Below are positions 33,101 to 48,100 of a stretch of DNA of 64,000 bases, one piece after another. The notes beneath the pieces are model-generated. The model saw only the letters and a list, made by a program, of their open reading frames with translations. It was not told where the DNA came from and ran no database searches. This DNA comes from Aurelia coerulea (Eukaryota; Cnidaria; Scyphozoa; Semaeostomeae; Ulmaridae): the NCBI GenBank assembly GCA_039566865.1, contig CM076949.1, positions 20,560,501 through 20,624,500 of the forward strand, given 5' to 3'. How positions within the stretch are numbered: position 1 is the first letter of the stretch; every line of letters starts with the position of its first letter. A program made the translations under genes and the position numbers.

Positions 33101-36100
33101 CAAGACAAACATTCAAATCGCCGTAATTTTTCAATCTTAGGTGATGGCAAATGGGTTACATGAACACTTGTGGTCCTATGTATAATCATCCTTTTCCCGT
33201 TGAAATTTTCAAAAAATTCGATTTATTCGAGCGTGCAATATTTTTTTATTGGGGGGTACCCAAAATGGCCTAAATCTAGCTGCGAAACGCGGAAGTAATG
33301 AAATGACGGCACCTGATTGGTCAATCTTAGGAGAAAACGCAATTTGATCAGAGGATAAGTCAGCGTCCCAGGGGAACTTCGGACAAAAGAAAAGATTTGG
33401 AGGCTATGCTGATTGGGAGGCGATTCAGTTCTCTTGTGTTTTTGGGTGTAGTTAAAACACTTACTGCCCATTTACTGAACTGCATCATTACTTTCGCTAT
33501 ACACAATGCAGCATAGGGCTCAAATCTTTAAAACCTTTAAAAAGGTGGGTGTGAAATTCTATTCCATTTTTCTTTTAATTGAATGGCTTGAAAGGAAATT
33601 ATAGAATTTTGCTGTAAATCTGCCGTGGAAATTTGTTGATATCTTGATTTGTTTTCAAAATGACGGCAATTTAATGATTTTTGAAAAAATTGATGGAAAA
33701 TTTTGAAAACATTTAAATCATCGTAAATCTTAAACGAAAGGAGGAAAAATCATATAACTTCCAAGAAAGCCATAGTCTATGAAGGCCTACAATATGGTGA
33801 AACGCAGAAATCAGTATCTTTTCTGGTTTAGGATTTAGAAATTTGATGACGTCATAGCCTCAAATTTAGTAAATGCCGCAATTTTGAAACTAATCAAGAT
33901 ATCAACAAATTGCCACTCTCCTCCGCCGGGCAGTCTATGGTTCTTTGGTTCCGTATTTACATGGTTCTGTGGTCCGCAATTTTTTTTCCAAATAACCGGC
34001 GGAGGCAAAAAACCGGCGGAGGAGAGTAGTAAAAACGCTAAGTTCCTTCCAAGCCATTTAATTCGAGTGAAACCGTAATCGAATTTTACACCGACCTTTT
34101 TAAAGATTTGAGCCCTATGCTACACAATGCTGTTCCTCATAGCAACAGGATATTTATGTGTGTATGACTCGGTTTTATCTCTAATACTTTCTAGAAAGAC
34201 ATGCTGCACACCGATAGCTTTTATGTCGTGTTACTGGTGAAAGATAAAGACAGAGACTGTTTGGTTCATAAAGGAGATATAAACCCGTTCAAAAGAGACG
34301 AATCGATCCAAATTCATCATAATGTTAAGTCAACTTTACGAAAAGGATTCCAAGAATCACGTGGGTATTAATTTTGTTTGCGCAAATGCGAAATTTCGTT
34401 CCGTGAAGTATTCGTAATTCATTTTTCATTCCATGAAGTATTTATTCATCCATACTCGCTGCAAGAAATAGATACTGTAAGGCATAGGTTCCAAATCTTT
34501 AAAAAGGTTGGTGTAAAATTCAGTGACCTTTTTTTTAACTGAATCATTTTAAAGAAACTTTAGCTATTTCTCTATAATCATACCGTTAGACTTTTCTGAA
34601 ATCTTCAATATTTTAAGAATTAGTGTTTTTCTTCTTTTTCAAGAATTCAAGAACAATTTTGGAAAAAACTTAAAGCCATCGTAATTTCTAAACTGTTTGA
34701 TACAATATGAAATAATTTCCAAGAGAACCATAGTTCATGGACTTCTACAATATGGCATCAAGCAAAAGTCTGTCACTCTTCTGGTTTATGATTTAGAAAT
34801 TTAATGACGTCATTGAAACGTAAGATACGCTGTAATTTCGAAAAATATTCAAAAGTTCTGAAAAGTCCAACGGTAGAATTATAGATAAGTATCTAAAGCT
34901 TCTGTCAAGCCATTCAGTCAGAAGAAAAAGGTCATTGAATTTTACACCCACCTTTTTACGCTGAGTTAAAGATTTGAAACCTATGCTATACTGCAACTGA
35001 TCTCCAAGTCCCATTAATGCAAGCATGTAATGGTCGGTGAGCATTCTCATATCGTGGTGCTGGAGTTTGGAACCGTTTAGATACGGAGGTCAAGTAGGCA
35101 TCCTCTTTTAGAGCGTTTAAAGACGCTTTAAAGCAAGGGTGCAAAGGTAAATAGGCTCCTCTATAAATAGAACAAAGAAATAACTTAGACACAGCATTGT
35201 CTCTTAGCAAGATAAAAATCTCATTCTTAGGCTACCCTTTGTTGACATTGTGTGCAACTTCGATTTGAATGGGGTATTTTTAGATTTTCTGCTCTCTGCA
35301 AATGCAAGCTTTTAACCTTGCACAAACCCTTTAAAGTAATTTATTTTATCAATTCGTTGATTTATTTATCATTGTATTCAGAATAGAATTTTACTTTTCA
35401 TGAATTTGATTTGTAAGATTTTATGTACGGGCCCCTGAAAAGCAGTGTTTCTTGAGTGACGGGGCAATCGTGATTAAAGAATTGAAAATGAATCAAATGA
35501 ATAAATAGTTTATTTGGTCTGCATAAAGATGTCGAGAAATGAGAATGAATTTACTTCATGGTTAAAGGACAAGTCTGGGATTGGAATAATTGTTGATAAA
35601 GTGAAAGATTACAATGTTGCCAACGGTGTGAAGTACTTTTTACCAACCTTCTCTCTTTTTTCTCTGCAAAATTGTGTATTTCAATCTGTGAAATAAGCGA
35701 CATGACGTCATTATTTATGACGTCATTTTTCTCACTTTGCCTTCGACCTGAACGAGGCTGTTTTCTTGCAAAACTCTCAAGTACTTTCCGACGTCACAAT
35801 CGAACCTCCACAACGAGGTTAGCCATTTTATCGCGTTTACAAAATGGCGACGATATTGGGCCTAACTTGCGAAAAATGTTGTCCGAATTTACAACAGAAA
35901 GAGATCTCAAACTTGGAAAGAACTCACAATTGGTGTTCTGCAGTTGGTTAGGCTGCTTTTTGACCTTAATTGTAGAAACCCCGGACTTGTCCTTTAAATG
36001 TTCTTATATTTTATTCAGGAAAACCATGAGTAATTTTTCAGTTGGCGAGGACCAACTATGAGTAAGAAAGTTTGAAGTGAATGACCTACGCTATATAGCG

Positions 36101-39100
36101 CGGTCTATAAATAGGACAAAGAAAAACCCGAACACGTCATTGCTTTCTTTGGCTTTCATTTCTTTCGGAACTCTCTGAATTATAATTTCAATAGACTTTT
36201 TAAAGCATATGAGATCTCATCTTTAACTCAGGTTATTCAGGTTGATTCAGGTATGTGTATACCTTTGTTTTGTGAAGATCGTTCGTGGCAAATGACCTCC
36301 GTATAAATGTCGAGAATGTGAAGGAGACTATTCGATAAGAGTAACAGAAATCACTGCTTGCACGACAGTTGGTATCTTTGGGCCCCTTCTGCCTGCAACG
36401 TTTCGTGAAACCTTACTATTTTTGATCTCCTGACCTGAAGCTAGACTTATGACATAGAGTCCCTTGTTTCCCTTTGCTTTTTGACTTAAAGATGGCGCTT
36501 CGGTCAACTGCTAAGCAAGGTTTACCGCAGGGATATAAGAGACTCATCGTCATAAGTCTAACCTGAAGCTACCTTTGAAAAAAATAGCAAACAGTCAAAA
36601 ATGTTCTTCTTTCAGAGGAGCGCAGTTGTGGAATAGCCTATCAGCGGAGTCAAAAACAAACCTCCTCCCTGAGCTTATTTAAGCAGTCGATTTAGGGTTT
36701 TTCTTAATTGTGAATTTTAGATATTGTGAATAGGTTTTTAGATTGTCAATAGGTTTATTCATAGTTTTATTATTAATCATTTTTTGTAATTTAGTTTACC
36801 GTAAAAGCTCTATTAAGCCTCCCGGGGGCTTATGTAATTTTGGACACTTTTTAGTCCATTTTGTGCCACATTTGCGGTTTAAACGTACAATTTTGCAAGC
36901 TGAATACATGAATTCGACAAAGTTTTATCTCAAAACACATCAAAATTAACATGCAAACTTATTTAGCTCAATAAATGGAGAACCTTTGGTAACCTATATA
37001 ATTTTATATAAGTGGAGGGGGGCTTAATAGAGACTGGGGCTTGATAGAGCTTTTGCGGTAGTTTTATTTTATGGGAGGGCCCCTTGAAAACCAGCACTTC
37101 TGCTGAAGGGCTACAACCTCCCCTTTGGCTAAATAAATGAATGTGAAAAAATGGATCTCGCATTTTTCTTCTAAGAGACTTTAATTGCAGAAATTAGTTG
37201 TATGCTTGGACATTTTCAATCAAAACAGGTTGTTAATTTGATAATTCCTTTTCTCAGTTATTCCTGCTGCAAGAATAACGAGAATGAAGAAGTTTACTAT
37301 TACCATAGAACAGCTGCCTTCAGGTAAGAATTTGTTGCGGACTTATGATCTTGCAGATGTACATATAATAGAACGTCTTGTTGATGATAAGTAGCTGTTT
37401 GTTAATTCTGCTATTTTGTGACTAATAGAGTTAGAGCTTGTTGTATTTAACTTAAATTTGAAAATTTATTTCACCAAGATCTATCATTACCGCCTTCTGG
37501 AGCTATTGGCATTTTCAGCTGGAAGCTGTTAGCAGAGAATGGATTATAAATCGCGGCCAATTTAGAGTTTCAGCTTTAGAATGCCGGCGATTATCCCTGG
37601 ACGATTACCCCATGACGCTCCTGCTTCGTTTATTCTGACAAACAGAAAGAATGATGAATTTTTTTCCGCCAAAGACCAAAGCTGTTTGATTTCAGGTCTG
37701 AGGGCTGAAGAGAATCTCTCTTTTGTTACCAGGGATATGGGTTAGGGTTATGGGTTATAGGGCATCTTTTCGGATATATTCTTGGGAAGTCTTTTCTTTC
37801 TTTTTCACCATGAATTTAAAACCAACAGTTTGTAAAATTCAATTTATCATTCCTTCCTACAAGATAGTCATGCTAGCAAGTACTGCCTTGAAATTGAAAA
37901 CTAAGCAAAATTAGATCAGCACTTCTTGTTCATCTCTAGAGTCACTCCACTGGTCCCAATTTTTTTGAAATGCTGAAATACGCAGCACAAAGTATGCAAC
38001 TGCGGTGGAGCATAAAACTTTGTTATTCAATATGTTTTCGTTGTAATAATTCAGTTCAATGCCGGGTGAGCCAGAAAAAAGTTCCCACTTTTGAAAATTC
38101 ATAGCATCAAGAGTACTGGATGGATTGGAATGAATCAATATTTGCTTAACAGCCAAAAGATCGAAGTATTTTTGTGATTTTTCTCGCCTTCTTACGAGCA
38201 CTGGAAGAATTGGTAAATTCAAATTTAGAAAAACTTGGTGGTTGCAAAATGACTGAAAAAGGCCTAAAATACTTGATCAAATCATAAAGGACTCCTCACT
38301 CAGAAAAACAGAGAAAATGCAATTTCTGATGTGTGAGAGATATCGTCTGCACATTTATTGCCATGGGATTGACACTCTTTAGTGTCTGTTTGACAATCTA
38401 TATCTTGTAACTCTTGAGAGAGGTGAAAAGCTTGTGCGTATCGTAAGAAATCCACAGAATGGACACCGTATGAAAGGAAGCGCAGCAGAGGAAGACCAAA
38501 AAAGATATGGAGAGATGAAATCACAGAAACAACACGGGTCAATTGGATGAGAAGAACAGGGATCAGAGGATGCTGGAAAACCTTGGGAAGGTCGTCGGCC
38601 TGCAGTGGCCTGAATGACTGACAATGATGATGATGATGATGATGGTCATATTAGGTCACATTATCGAGGATCTGTGATAAGTTAAAATTTTTAAGTGGCC
38701 TCAATGGCAGTACGCTTCAGATTCACACACAAGGGTAAAATAGATACGCACAAGGGTAAAATAGATCTTAAGACTTTTTCGATCCTTTGATTAATAGTTT
38801 TGTCGTATGTATGTTTGTTGACCAAGTCATCGAGTCATCAAGGAGTTGATTTTTCGATTGGTTGACTTGATGATTAATTGATTGCTTGCTTCCCATTTAT
38901 ATTCATGCTTTTTTCTTTTGCAGATCACGAGTATATACCAGCAATAATTGCCCCTGTTTTGGTTTATGGTGGACTTTATTTTATTTCTTTGATGGTTATA
39001 GTCATCTCATGGTGCAGGTAGGCATACGCGTCAAACCTTTGAAATGTGTCTGTGTACCGGGTGTCCCAAAATGATGTATTATTGTTTGATTGCTTACATG

Positions 39101-42100
39101 TCCATAACCAATGAACCGATTTTCAAAAACTTTGTTTTATTTGATTGTCTAAAGGCTAAATTGTATTCTAAGATGTTGGTTACGGTTTTACGACGACGTT
39201 TTCATGTCGAAAAGAAGATCGATAAACTTGCTCGAATTCAAGCCTTAGATGGCATGAGAAAGAAACGGCCTGTTTTTCCAGTCAACATTTTAGATGTGAT
39301 ACAAAAGGCTGAACTCGTATTCGTATTCTCTGCACTCAGTATTAACTGAATTCGTATTCTCTGAACGCCATATATTCTATGAACGACATATAAGTTCAGC
39401 CTTTGGCACCATATCTAAAATGTTGACTGGCAAAGAATGCCGTTTCTCTTTCATGCTATCTAAGGCTTGAATTTGAGCAGGTTTATCGATCTTCTTTTCG
39501 ACATGAAGAAATTGGCCTAAACCACCGCCAGCATCCTCAAATACAATTTTGCCTTTCGGCAATCGGATAAAATGAAGTGTTTGAAAACTGTTCATTGGTT
39601 ATAGCCAGCGCTATATTCACTGCTAACCGATCACAATCGAATCTGCTAATAAAGCAAAATGATTGATTTTGTTTTCAATTATATTATTAACTTGACATGC
39701 ACTGACAGGCACTACATTTGCAGTTGGGACCATTTGATTGCTTTATTCAAATTGTCTGCTGATTTTGGCTCGTTGGGTAAGCCATTTCAAATCTATGGCC
39801 GGCCCACTGAAGATTGGACGAATGGTTAATGTATCTTCCTTATTTTGATTTAGTGGGTTGAGAGGAACTTCAGGTACTCTGCTACTATGGATTATTGGAT
39901 GTTTTTGATGTCTTTTTTATTTTCGGAATTACATCCTTTCTTTTTTATTGAAAAAATCTTGAAAAATTTAGAAAAAGATTGAAATCAAAAGTTAATGATA
40001 ATAATTGTCTCTTTTCTAGCTGAATGCTAATTAATGCCAACCGAAACGTTTTTAGTAATTAAATCTATGTTACAAAGAGTGTATACAACTAAAATACTAC
40101 AGCTATAAAAACGCTAAATTATCAACATACAATTTACATAGTCTACAGCTGCAACCGAAATCGTAGTTTTTAATTTTTCCTTTGAAGTTGCTGAGTGTCT
40201 GGGACTCTTTTATGGAACATTGCATTGCTTGCCATATCCTAGATCCAAGGAACTACCGTAAAAGCTCTATTAAGCCCCCTCTCTATTAAGTCCCACTCTC
40301 TAATAAGCCCCACTCTCTAATAAGCCCCTCCCTCTAATAAGCCCCTCCCCTCTGAGACAAAATCTTAAATAAGCCCCCTCTCTATTTAAGCCCCCCACTT
40401 ATATCAAATTCCAGAGGTTACCAAAAATGTTCCATTTATTGAGCTAAATAAGTTTACATGTTAAGTGATATGGTTTGAGATCAAACTGTGTCGAATTTAT
40501 GTATTTGACTCGTAAAACTGTATGTTGAATCCGCAGGTGTAAAAGAACTAAAAAGCTATTATATATATCTTTGTCATTTGATTTTGTGAATAAGCCCCTC
40601 TCTCTAATAAGCCCCCCTCTCTTTGAAGCTCCCCTCTCTAGTGTCCGAAATTAAATAAGCTCCCCGGGGAGTTAATAGAGCTTTTACGGTATATTCATTT
40701 ATTTTTCATGAAATTTCATGGAATTCCTTATCGTTAGTTTTCGTAAGACCGTTTTTGGCATCATATTCGTAAATTTGCAAAGCAATAACCTTTACGAATT
40801 TGAATGTTCCATTGTCTACGAAGGTACCGTCTCAGAATGAAGCGGATTGCACTTTTTTGCCAACCAATTATATTGTAGTGAAATGGCTGTTGTTCAAGTG
40901 TCCCTCCAACTAACATTGAATAATCTTCACGCCGTGCATTTCATTTAATCTAAAATTGCTTTCAGGGCTGAAGACGGTGGAAGATCCTTCTTTGCTTACC
41001 TCATGCCATCAAAGGTTAAAGGTAAACTTAATTGTAGTTCGCCTTCTTTCTATTTGGTAGATGACGTTGGTATCTTGGACTTCAATTCTCATATTGTAGG
41101 TTCTCGGTTTGAGCAATAGAGTATTCTAAGTAAAGCGACGCCATCTGATATAGGAATTTCATAAATTTTCTTCGAATTAAGAAGCAAGAGTTTTAGGCCT
41201 AAAAAACGTTATTGCCTTGTTTCAAAAGATGTTGCAGGAAGTAAGAGGAGCTTAAAGTTGCAAATTTTCCTCCCTTTTGAACTTGGAAGCTCTGCTCTGT
41301 GGGTAAGAGCCATGCTCATTATATGAGTTATTGTTTCTGCCCTCCGTGGCGCCGAAGTCAGCAGAGGAATCTTGAAAATTCTATGTTTAGATGAAGAAGT
41401 TGGGTTCCCTTGCTGTGGTGGTTGAGCTAGATTTTTATTTGTTAATTAGCCATGCATTCCAATGTAATATTTGATAAACCTGGAAATTATTTAGTTGTTC
41501 TTTTTCTGGTACAATTGGTAATTTTACGATTTTTATCAAAAGTCAATAATGATCTTATTTTGATTTCAAGTTGCAAAAGATATGCAAGATGACGGAGAAG
41601 CTCGACCATTGCGAACACCTACTGACGATGTGCAAACTTATGGAGTTGTTGAAAACGGTATGGATCAGGAGAATTCTTCAAACTGTGAGCTTGTGAGGAG
41701 CTAATGAGGAGCTAGAAAGCAATGCTATTCTCTCATTTTGAAGTTAATTAGAATAGAGGCCATTTTTTGGTGAACAGTCGCTTTTGATCGAGGGCCCAAG
41801 GGGGCATTTCCCTATCGGGTCATATGGGGGTGTGCGCTGCAAGGATTTCTGTTATGACCCAATTCCAGAATATAGGGGAGACTTTGATACCGAATCCCAA
41901 AATGTGGGGGAGGTTTCTCACAGGCTTTTCACTGCAAAACAGGTGAATAATCTATTTTTGTCCTGATCATTGTTAGAAGCATAGAAATAGAAGGATATTT
42001 TTTCTATGGTTAGTTTTTTTTAAAATAGGACCCCAATCCCAGAAAATCCCCAGTAAAGGTATGTCCTTTTCCCAGAATTTTCAGTCCAAAAACTACCCCA

Positions 42101-45100
42101 AAACTGGCGCACATCCCCGTATGACTGGGTAGTGAAGTACCCCACCGGGAAGGGGGTTGAGGGATGGGACAAGCTCTAGTTTCAGATGAAGAGCCCTTCA
42201 GAGCTGTTTACGCCAAATATCCACCATTTGAGTTTTCTGTCATAGTCGTTTGCCCTCTCAACACAATTTTAGACGGGACTAACGTTTGAATGAGATCTTG
42301 AAATCGCTGGAGCTTCTTCTTTATTACGACCAAATTGGCTATACTTTAATTTCTTTCCGAATGAGGTTCTTACGCAGCACTCTCTGAATCGAGGATGGTG
42401 ATAACTCAATCCTGATAGAAATATGCTCGAATCGACTTTGCTATTCATCCACAAAACTGCGCACGGGTGAGATTAAGTTCATTGAAAACACTGCACATTT
42501 AGATGCCTGGTTACCGTAAGAGCTCTATACGCAGAGATCTTCTCAATTAAGCCCCCCTCTCTAATAAGACAATTTGGCTCTGAACCAAAATCATTAAATA
42601 TGCCGCTCTCTATTAGGCCCCCCCACTTACATGAAATTCCATGTGGTGGATAGTCCCCCCTCTCGAATAAGACCCCTCTCTTTTAAGCCCCCTCTGGAGT
42701 GTCCGAAACAAAACAACCCCCCCCCCGGGGGCTTAATAGAGCTCTTACGGTATATATGCCACTCAACCAAGTCCCTTTTTGTAAATTCTCTCTTTATAAA
42801 TATTTCTTTATGTCGCAAAAATCACATGTAGTTTCATGTGATTTTTTCTTTTTTCGTGTAATGGCTGCGGGCTGAGCATAATTTTGTTGCTCTTCTTTGG
42901 GGTATTGTAGCGTCATTTGTAGGTATTGCTGCCAGTAAAATTTATTGTGAACTTTTAATGGAAAATACATATACCTGAATGAAAATATCACCGTTCTTTG
43001 TAGGATCATCAAGCAATGCCAGAAATGAAGATTTAAGGAGCGTTTGTCAAGTTGATGGTGCAGTTGAAAGTAGGCCACAGAGAGTACCTTCAGATTTGGA
43101 TCATGACTATGATCTCCTTGATGATATTGATAAACACAAAGATATATACAGACTCAAGGTAAAATATCTAGATGGGCTCCCTTTCCAAATTTTTGTCGCA
43201 ACGGTGATTTTTGCAGTTTTTTTAAAGTCAATATCACACAGACTTTTCATTTTTTGTTCAAACTGGGAGCGTTATTTTGAAGACAAATCTTGTACTTCAA
43301 AGAGGAACAAACCAAACATTCATACCTCTTACGATTTCTCGGATTTATGTGGATTTTTGATGGAAACTTTTTGCTGGCTTCGGTGAAGCCACAGGAAAGA
43401 AAAGGCACATGCCTAAAACAATGGTACAGTTTTGTTTGCAACTTGGTGACGAAAACCGAATTGATTACAAATCTAGACGAAAAATTGTTAGGTCCGTTTC
43501 CAAAAAGGGATGGGATTTACTTGCAGCACTAGCATGTTTCTCCCTCCTTGTAGCAACAGCTTTCTTTGCTAAGCTTTACTGAAATTTTCAACTACAGGGT
43601 GTCACAAAAAATGTGTGCCCCGTTTACTTTGAGATTGCAACAAAAGGGCAAAAGATTCTCGCCAAATTTTTATATGATGTTGCTCATATGATGTTGCTCT
43701 TCAGTTGTTTGAATAAAGTTTCCTGCCATCCCCGTAAAAATCCGTTGAAAATGCTGGAGCTATGACCTCCAGAAGACCAAATTTGCCTGATGACTGAAAC
43801 CAGCGGTCGGCCATTTTGTCTTACTATTTTGCAGTGATAAGTAGCTTCACGTGAGGTAAGAAAGATTTTCTGTGAGGTTAGAAATAATGGAACCCTCTGA
43901 GGATTATCGGAATTTTCATGAGAGCTATGACATTGGAGGCTGCTGTTTCATTTTCCATCCATGAAGCTTTTTATCGTTGGAAAATAGTGAAACAAATTGG
44001 CCGACCGCTTGTTTCAGTCATCGAGAAAATTTAGTGACACCCTGTGACACACTGAATGAGCCCAAATTTGCAGACAGAAAATTGCATTTATTTTTTGTTG
44101 ATTTTAGAGAAATCTTTACTTAACTGATGTTACAAAGAAATCATACAAGAAACTGCGAAAGAGATTTAATGTCTATTACTGGTAAGAAATACAGTTATGT
44201 TCTTTTGGTAGCATTAGCGCAGTTTTGAAAATTGAGTTGAAGACTCTTAATAGAAATGTACACATTAAAAATTGCTTCTTCAGAGCATAGGTTTCTTTAG
44301 ATCGGTTTTAAAAGGTGTTGGGTGTAAAATTCTATTACTTGAAAGAAGATTTCAGCTACTTATCTATAACTCTACGGTTGGATTTTACAGAAATCTTGAA
44401 TATTCTTTAAATTGCACTGTATTTCATGTTTTAATTTATTTCAGGACGTGACGTCATCAAATTTATAAAGCATAAACCCGGAAGAGTGACAGACTTTTGC
44501 TGTAGATATCCATAAACTGTGGTTTTCGCGAAAGTAATTTCATGTTTGGTCAAGGGCTTAAAAATTGCGATTGTTTTAATTTTTTTTGAAAATCTTTCTT
44601 GAATTCTAAAAAAGAAGACAAATAGTTTAATTCTGAAAAGATTGACGATTTCACAAAAATTCAACGGTAGAATTATAGCGAAATAGCTAAAGGTTCTTTG
44701 GATCCATTCAGTTTAAAGAAAAAGTTCTTTGAAGCCATTCAGTTCAAAGAAATAGGTCCTAGAATTTTACACCAACTGTGTTAAAGGTTCGGAACCCATG
44801 CTCTTCGTCCGACAATATATGCAGTTTTAAATGCTAGTCTTATTATGTGGGTCTCTTGTTTTCCTGCATTCTCTTGCTTGATTTAATGACGATGTCATTT
44901 CGGTCAACAGCCGAGATACAAGGAACACTGATATAATAGGAAATTCTCTTGTCTGGAAAAAGATTAAGCCTTTTTCTGGACTCTGCAGTCCGATATTTTC
45001 CGGTTTTATCAATGATATCTCCAACTTTAGTACTATTTCTTCCAGGAATATATTGACGATAGCAATCTTCTATGCATTGCCTGTTATTCAACTTGTATTA

Positions 45101-48100
45101 ACATACCAAAGAGTTGTCAACACAAGCGGAGATCAAGATATTTGCTACTATAATTTTCTTTGTGCAAGACCGCTTGGTGTTCTCAGGTAAATTTACTAAT
45201 TTTCTACTCTATTACCCTGCAAATAGTGGATTAGATATGACATCTAATCCACAATCTGCGCTGTAGGTCGTGAATAAATGTAAATTGAATAGAATAAATA
45301 TACTGGTAACTCTACTTTCCGCTGTAAGGAGCACGGAACGCTGGCTTTCAGAAATCTTCCTCCCCAGAAGCTTATTACTTACTCTGGAACCAATCGGTGT
45401 ATCGAATGTCTGTAAAAAGCATGGTACTAACAAAATTCTTGGCAATTGAAAGATATATTAAGCGCAATCGTTTGATTTCCCAGATTTAGAGAAAGCCAAT
45501 TTTTAAACATTTTATAGCTCTAATGTCTCGTTCAATTCCTACCCTGACCATCCCCCCCCCCCGGGACACCCCCGGGCATTTGCACGAAAATATTCCCGGC
45601 CCCCGGGCATTTGACCGTAGATTTTTCCCCGGCCCCCGGGCATTTGAGTAGCATTTGACTAGAACAGGAGCTTTTGCTTATACAGTAACTGGGAATATGG
45701 CATTTTCTTATTGCCCGGCCCCCGGGCATTTGACCACCGATTTTTCCCCGGCCCCCGGGCATTTGAGCAAGGAATTTTTGTTGACCCCCGGACTGCCCGG
45801 GGGGGGATGGTCAGGGTAGGAATTGAACGAGACATAAGAAGAACTTCATTATCCATTCCGCCAATCTAAAGATTTTAATGAAAGTTTTTGCCATTGGCAC
45901 TATATGTTCACGGAAACATATGCCATTTGAAGTCAAAAGCTTTTCTGTGATGGAATTCTAAAATTTGGTAGCCTACTCAACAACAAACACTAATAAAAAT
46001 GGTCAGTCGATTATTGATTAGCAAATCTAAATGATTTTTGTGTGAAGCATTTGCAAGCATGTGTAAAATGGATCAGGAATAAGGTGGCTCACTACTGATA
46101 GAAGATAGCTTCCAAACGAATAAATAATGGGTTATGGGGCTCACTGCTGATTCAAATTTAACACTGATACACACTTGCTGTCCTATCGCGTATGGTTCAA
46201 CTTCTGAATTAGATGGAAGAGATGACTGAGACAGATGTTTACACGTATTTTTTATCTTTAGTAAGTACCCATGGAGGATTTCTGATAATAATCCCTTCTC
46301 GCCTGCACAACAACTGAGCCAGCCGCCCTTCTTTCAGGGAGTTTCGTAGCTTGCTTTATTTATATTTGCGATTTAGATAATCAGCTGTAGAATCCTTTTT
46401 TGTCGTATGCAGTCACACCCCCGGGGGGGGGGGGGGGGGGTACTCATATATTTTTCAGTACGGGGACGTGCCGCCGAACAGGGTATCATTTTCAGGATTC
46501 CTACTCCGGGACAGGGTATCACTTTTGTATGGTCGGCTCCATGACAGGGTCCATATTTTGTATAATTGACTACGTATCGTCGTTGTAAGCCATTTGCACT
46601 TCGCGAATATGATTTAAATCGTTTGGATGCCAACATTTCCGCATTTTCTGATAGATTTCTATCAAATTCCCAAGGCAGGCTACAATTTTGTATGAAGAAA
46701 CCCAAGAATAGGGTATTGTTTTTAAAGTTTTACTCCGGGACAGGGTATCATTTTCGGGAATTTTTCTCCGGGACAGGGTGCCTTTTCAGATTTTCCAGCG
46801 GCACGTCCCCGTATTTTCGTAAATCAAATACCCCCCCCCCCCCGGGGTCACAGCTCACGTTCTGCGGCCAGTTCTGGGTATACAGTAGACTTGCCCCAAG
46901 TCTATTTCGTCAATCGTAACAAGTTTTTCTGACTTAGGGCATGTTTAGGTAAGCAGCAATGTTTCCCTTTGATGGCTAAACGGAAAACTCTGTGTTGCCA
47001 AGAACTCTTAAATGATTACCCAACACTAGTTCCTGTTTTTGTGTAGCCTTGTCCTTCTATTTTTTCAGTGCATTCAATAATGTATACAGCAATATTGGCT
47101 ATGTTCTACTTGGGATACTATTTCTCCTTTTGGTTCTACGAAGGTTTGTTATTCCTAATTTGTACTCAACGGTTTTTAACGTTTCTAGCTCTAGAGAGGG
47201 TGTACGATAGGTTTTGCGGGATGCGGGGTGGCCTATTTTTGACTTGTGGAATACAGGATGTGGGATTCCTGGCTACCGGGATGCGGGACAGACAAGGGCA
47301 GCGGGATCGGGATTTGAGTATTTACTTTACGCGATACGTTATATGCTGACAGAATGGTGCGACGGGATGGCGGGATGAGGGGACCCTATAGTGCACGCTC
47401 TCTGGACAGTTTCAAGAGAGTTTGTTCCTAAACAATGATAGATTATTGTTTGGTGAAGCTGAGCATCTCTGAGATAGGAATAAGAGGAGATAATGTGGGT
47501 TATGTTTGTGCGGTCGAAATGTACGGCCTTGAATTATTCACAAATTTCTGTGAATCATGAATTGAAATTCATTTAGTTAAGATCAGTCATACTGCTCTGG
47601 AGTAACAAGGACAGATTTGGTAAGACAATAGAACGAATTGATTTTGATTGACACGGCAATTCAAAGCGATTAGCGATCACAGACAAAGGAAATTCTCTCA
47701 ACCAGTAATTCAAAGCAACAAAGCCGTAAAGGTTTCTCTTAAACCCAGGTAGCTGGCTGGCTCGTTGTGCATTCCAGAAATTGTTTTTATGAGCGAACAT
47801 GAGCATATATCGAAAGAAGAAGGATATATCTGCACATCTGCCACGGGAATTTAATTTATTTGATTCAAAAGCCGATTGGGAGACGATTCTATTCTCTTAT
47901 TTTTTGGGGTGTAATTAAAGCACTTACTGCTCCGCTTCTGAACCAAAGAAACGAACTGCCCGAGGTAGATGTGTTGCTATAGCCTTCTTCTTTTGATGTA
48001 TGCTCTTGTTTGCTCGTAAAAACAATTTCTAGAATGCACAACGAGCGCGCTAGCTACTTGGGTTTCAGAGAAAATTTTGCAGCTTTGTTTGTCTTGAATT

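Larger units (their letters stand above)
29574..33410. mobile_element. 3.8-kb long-terminal-inverted-repeat element (AGCATAG ends), 9-bp target duplication
   Basis: Begins AGCATAGCCTCCAAATCTTT and ends with its reverse complement. The inverted arms are about 610-620 bp (29574 to ~30190 and ~32790 to 33410). GATTGGGAG flanks both sides exactly (29565-29573 and 33411-33419). The interior 2.6 kb has picked up a smaller inverted repeat (30590-31080), a 269-bp palindrome and a LINE 3' end. No transposase frame is visible. It is the largest member of the AGCATAG(G) group here. Confidence 0.85.

Noticed and set aside
35700..35725. TGACGTCA pair as a CRE-type regulatory site
   Set aside because: TGACGTCA words occur often here inside repeats (for example 61679, 50943), so function cannot be argued.
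38886..39074. Alternative reading frame of SIDT exon 9 ([16 protein letters not shown]…)
   Set aside because: It does not give the expected membrane helix and does not join the family's flanking blocks; the other frame does.
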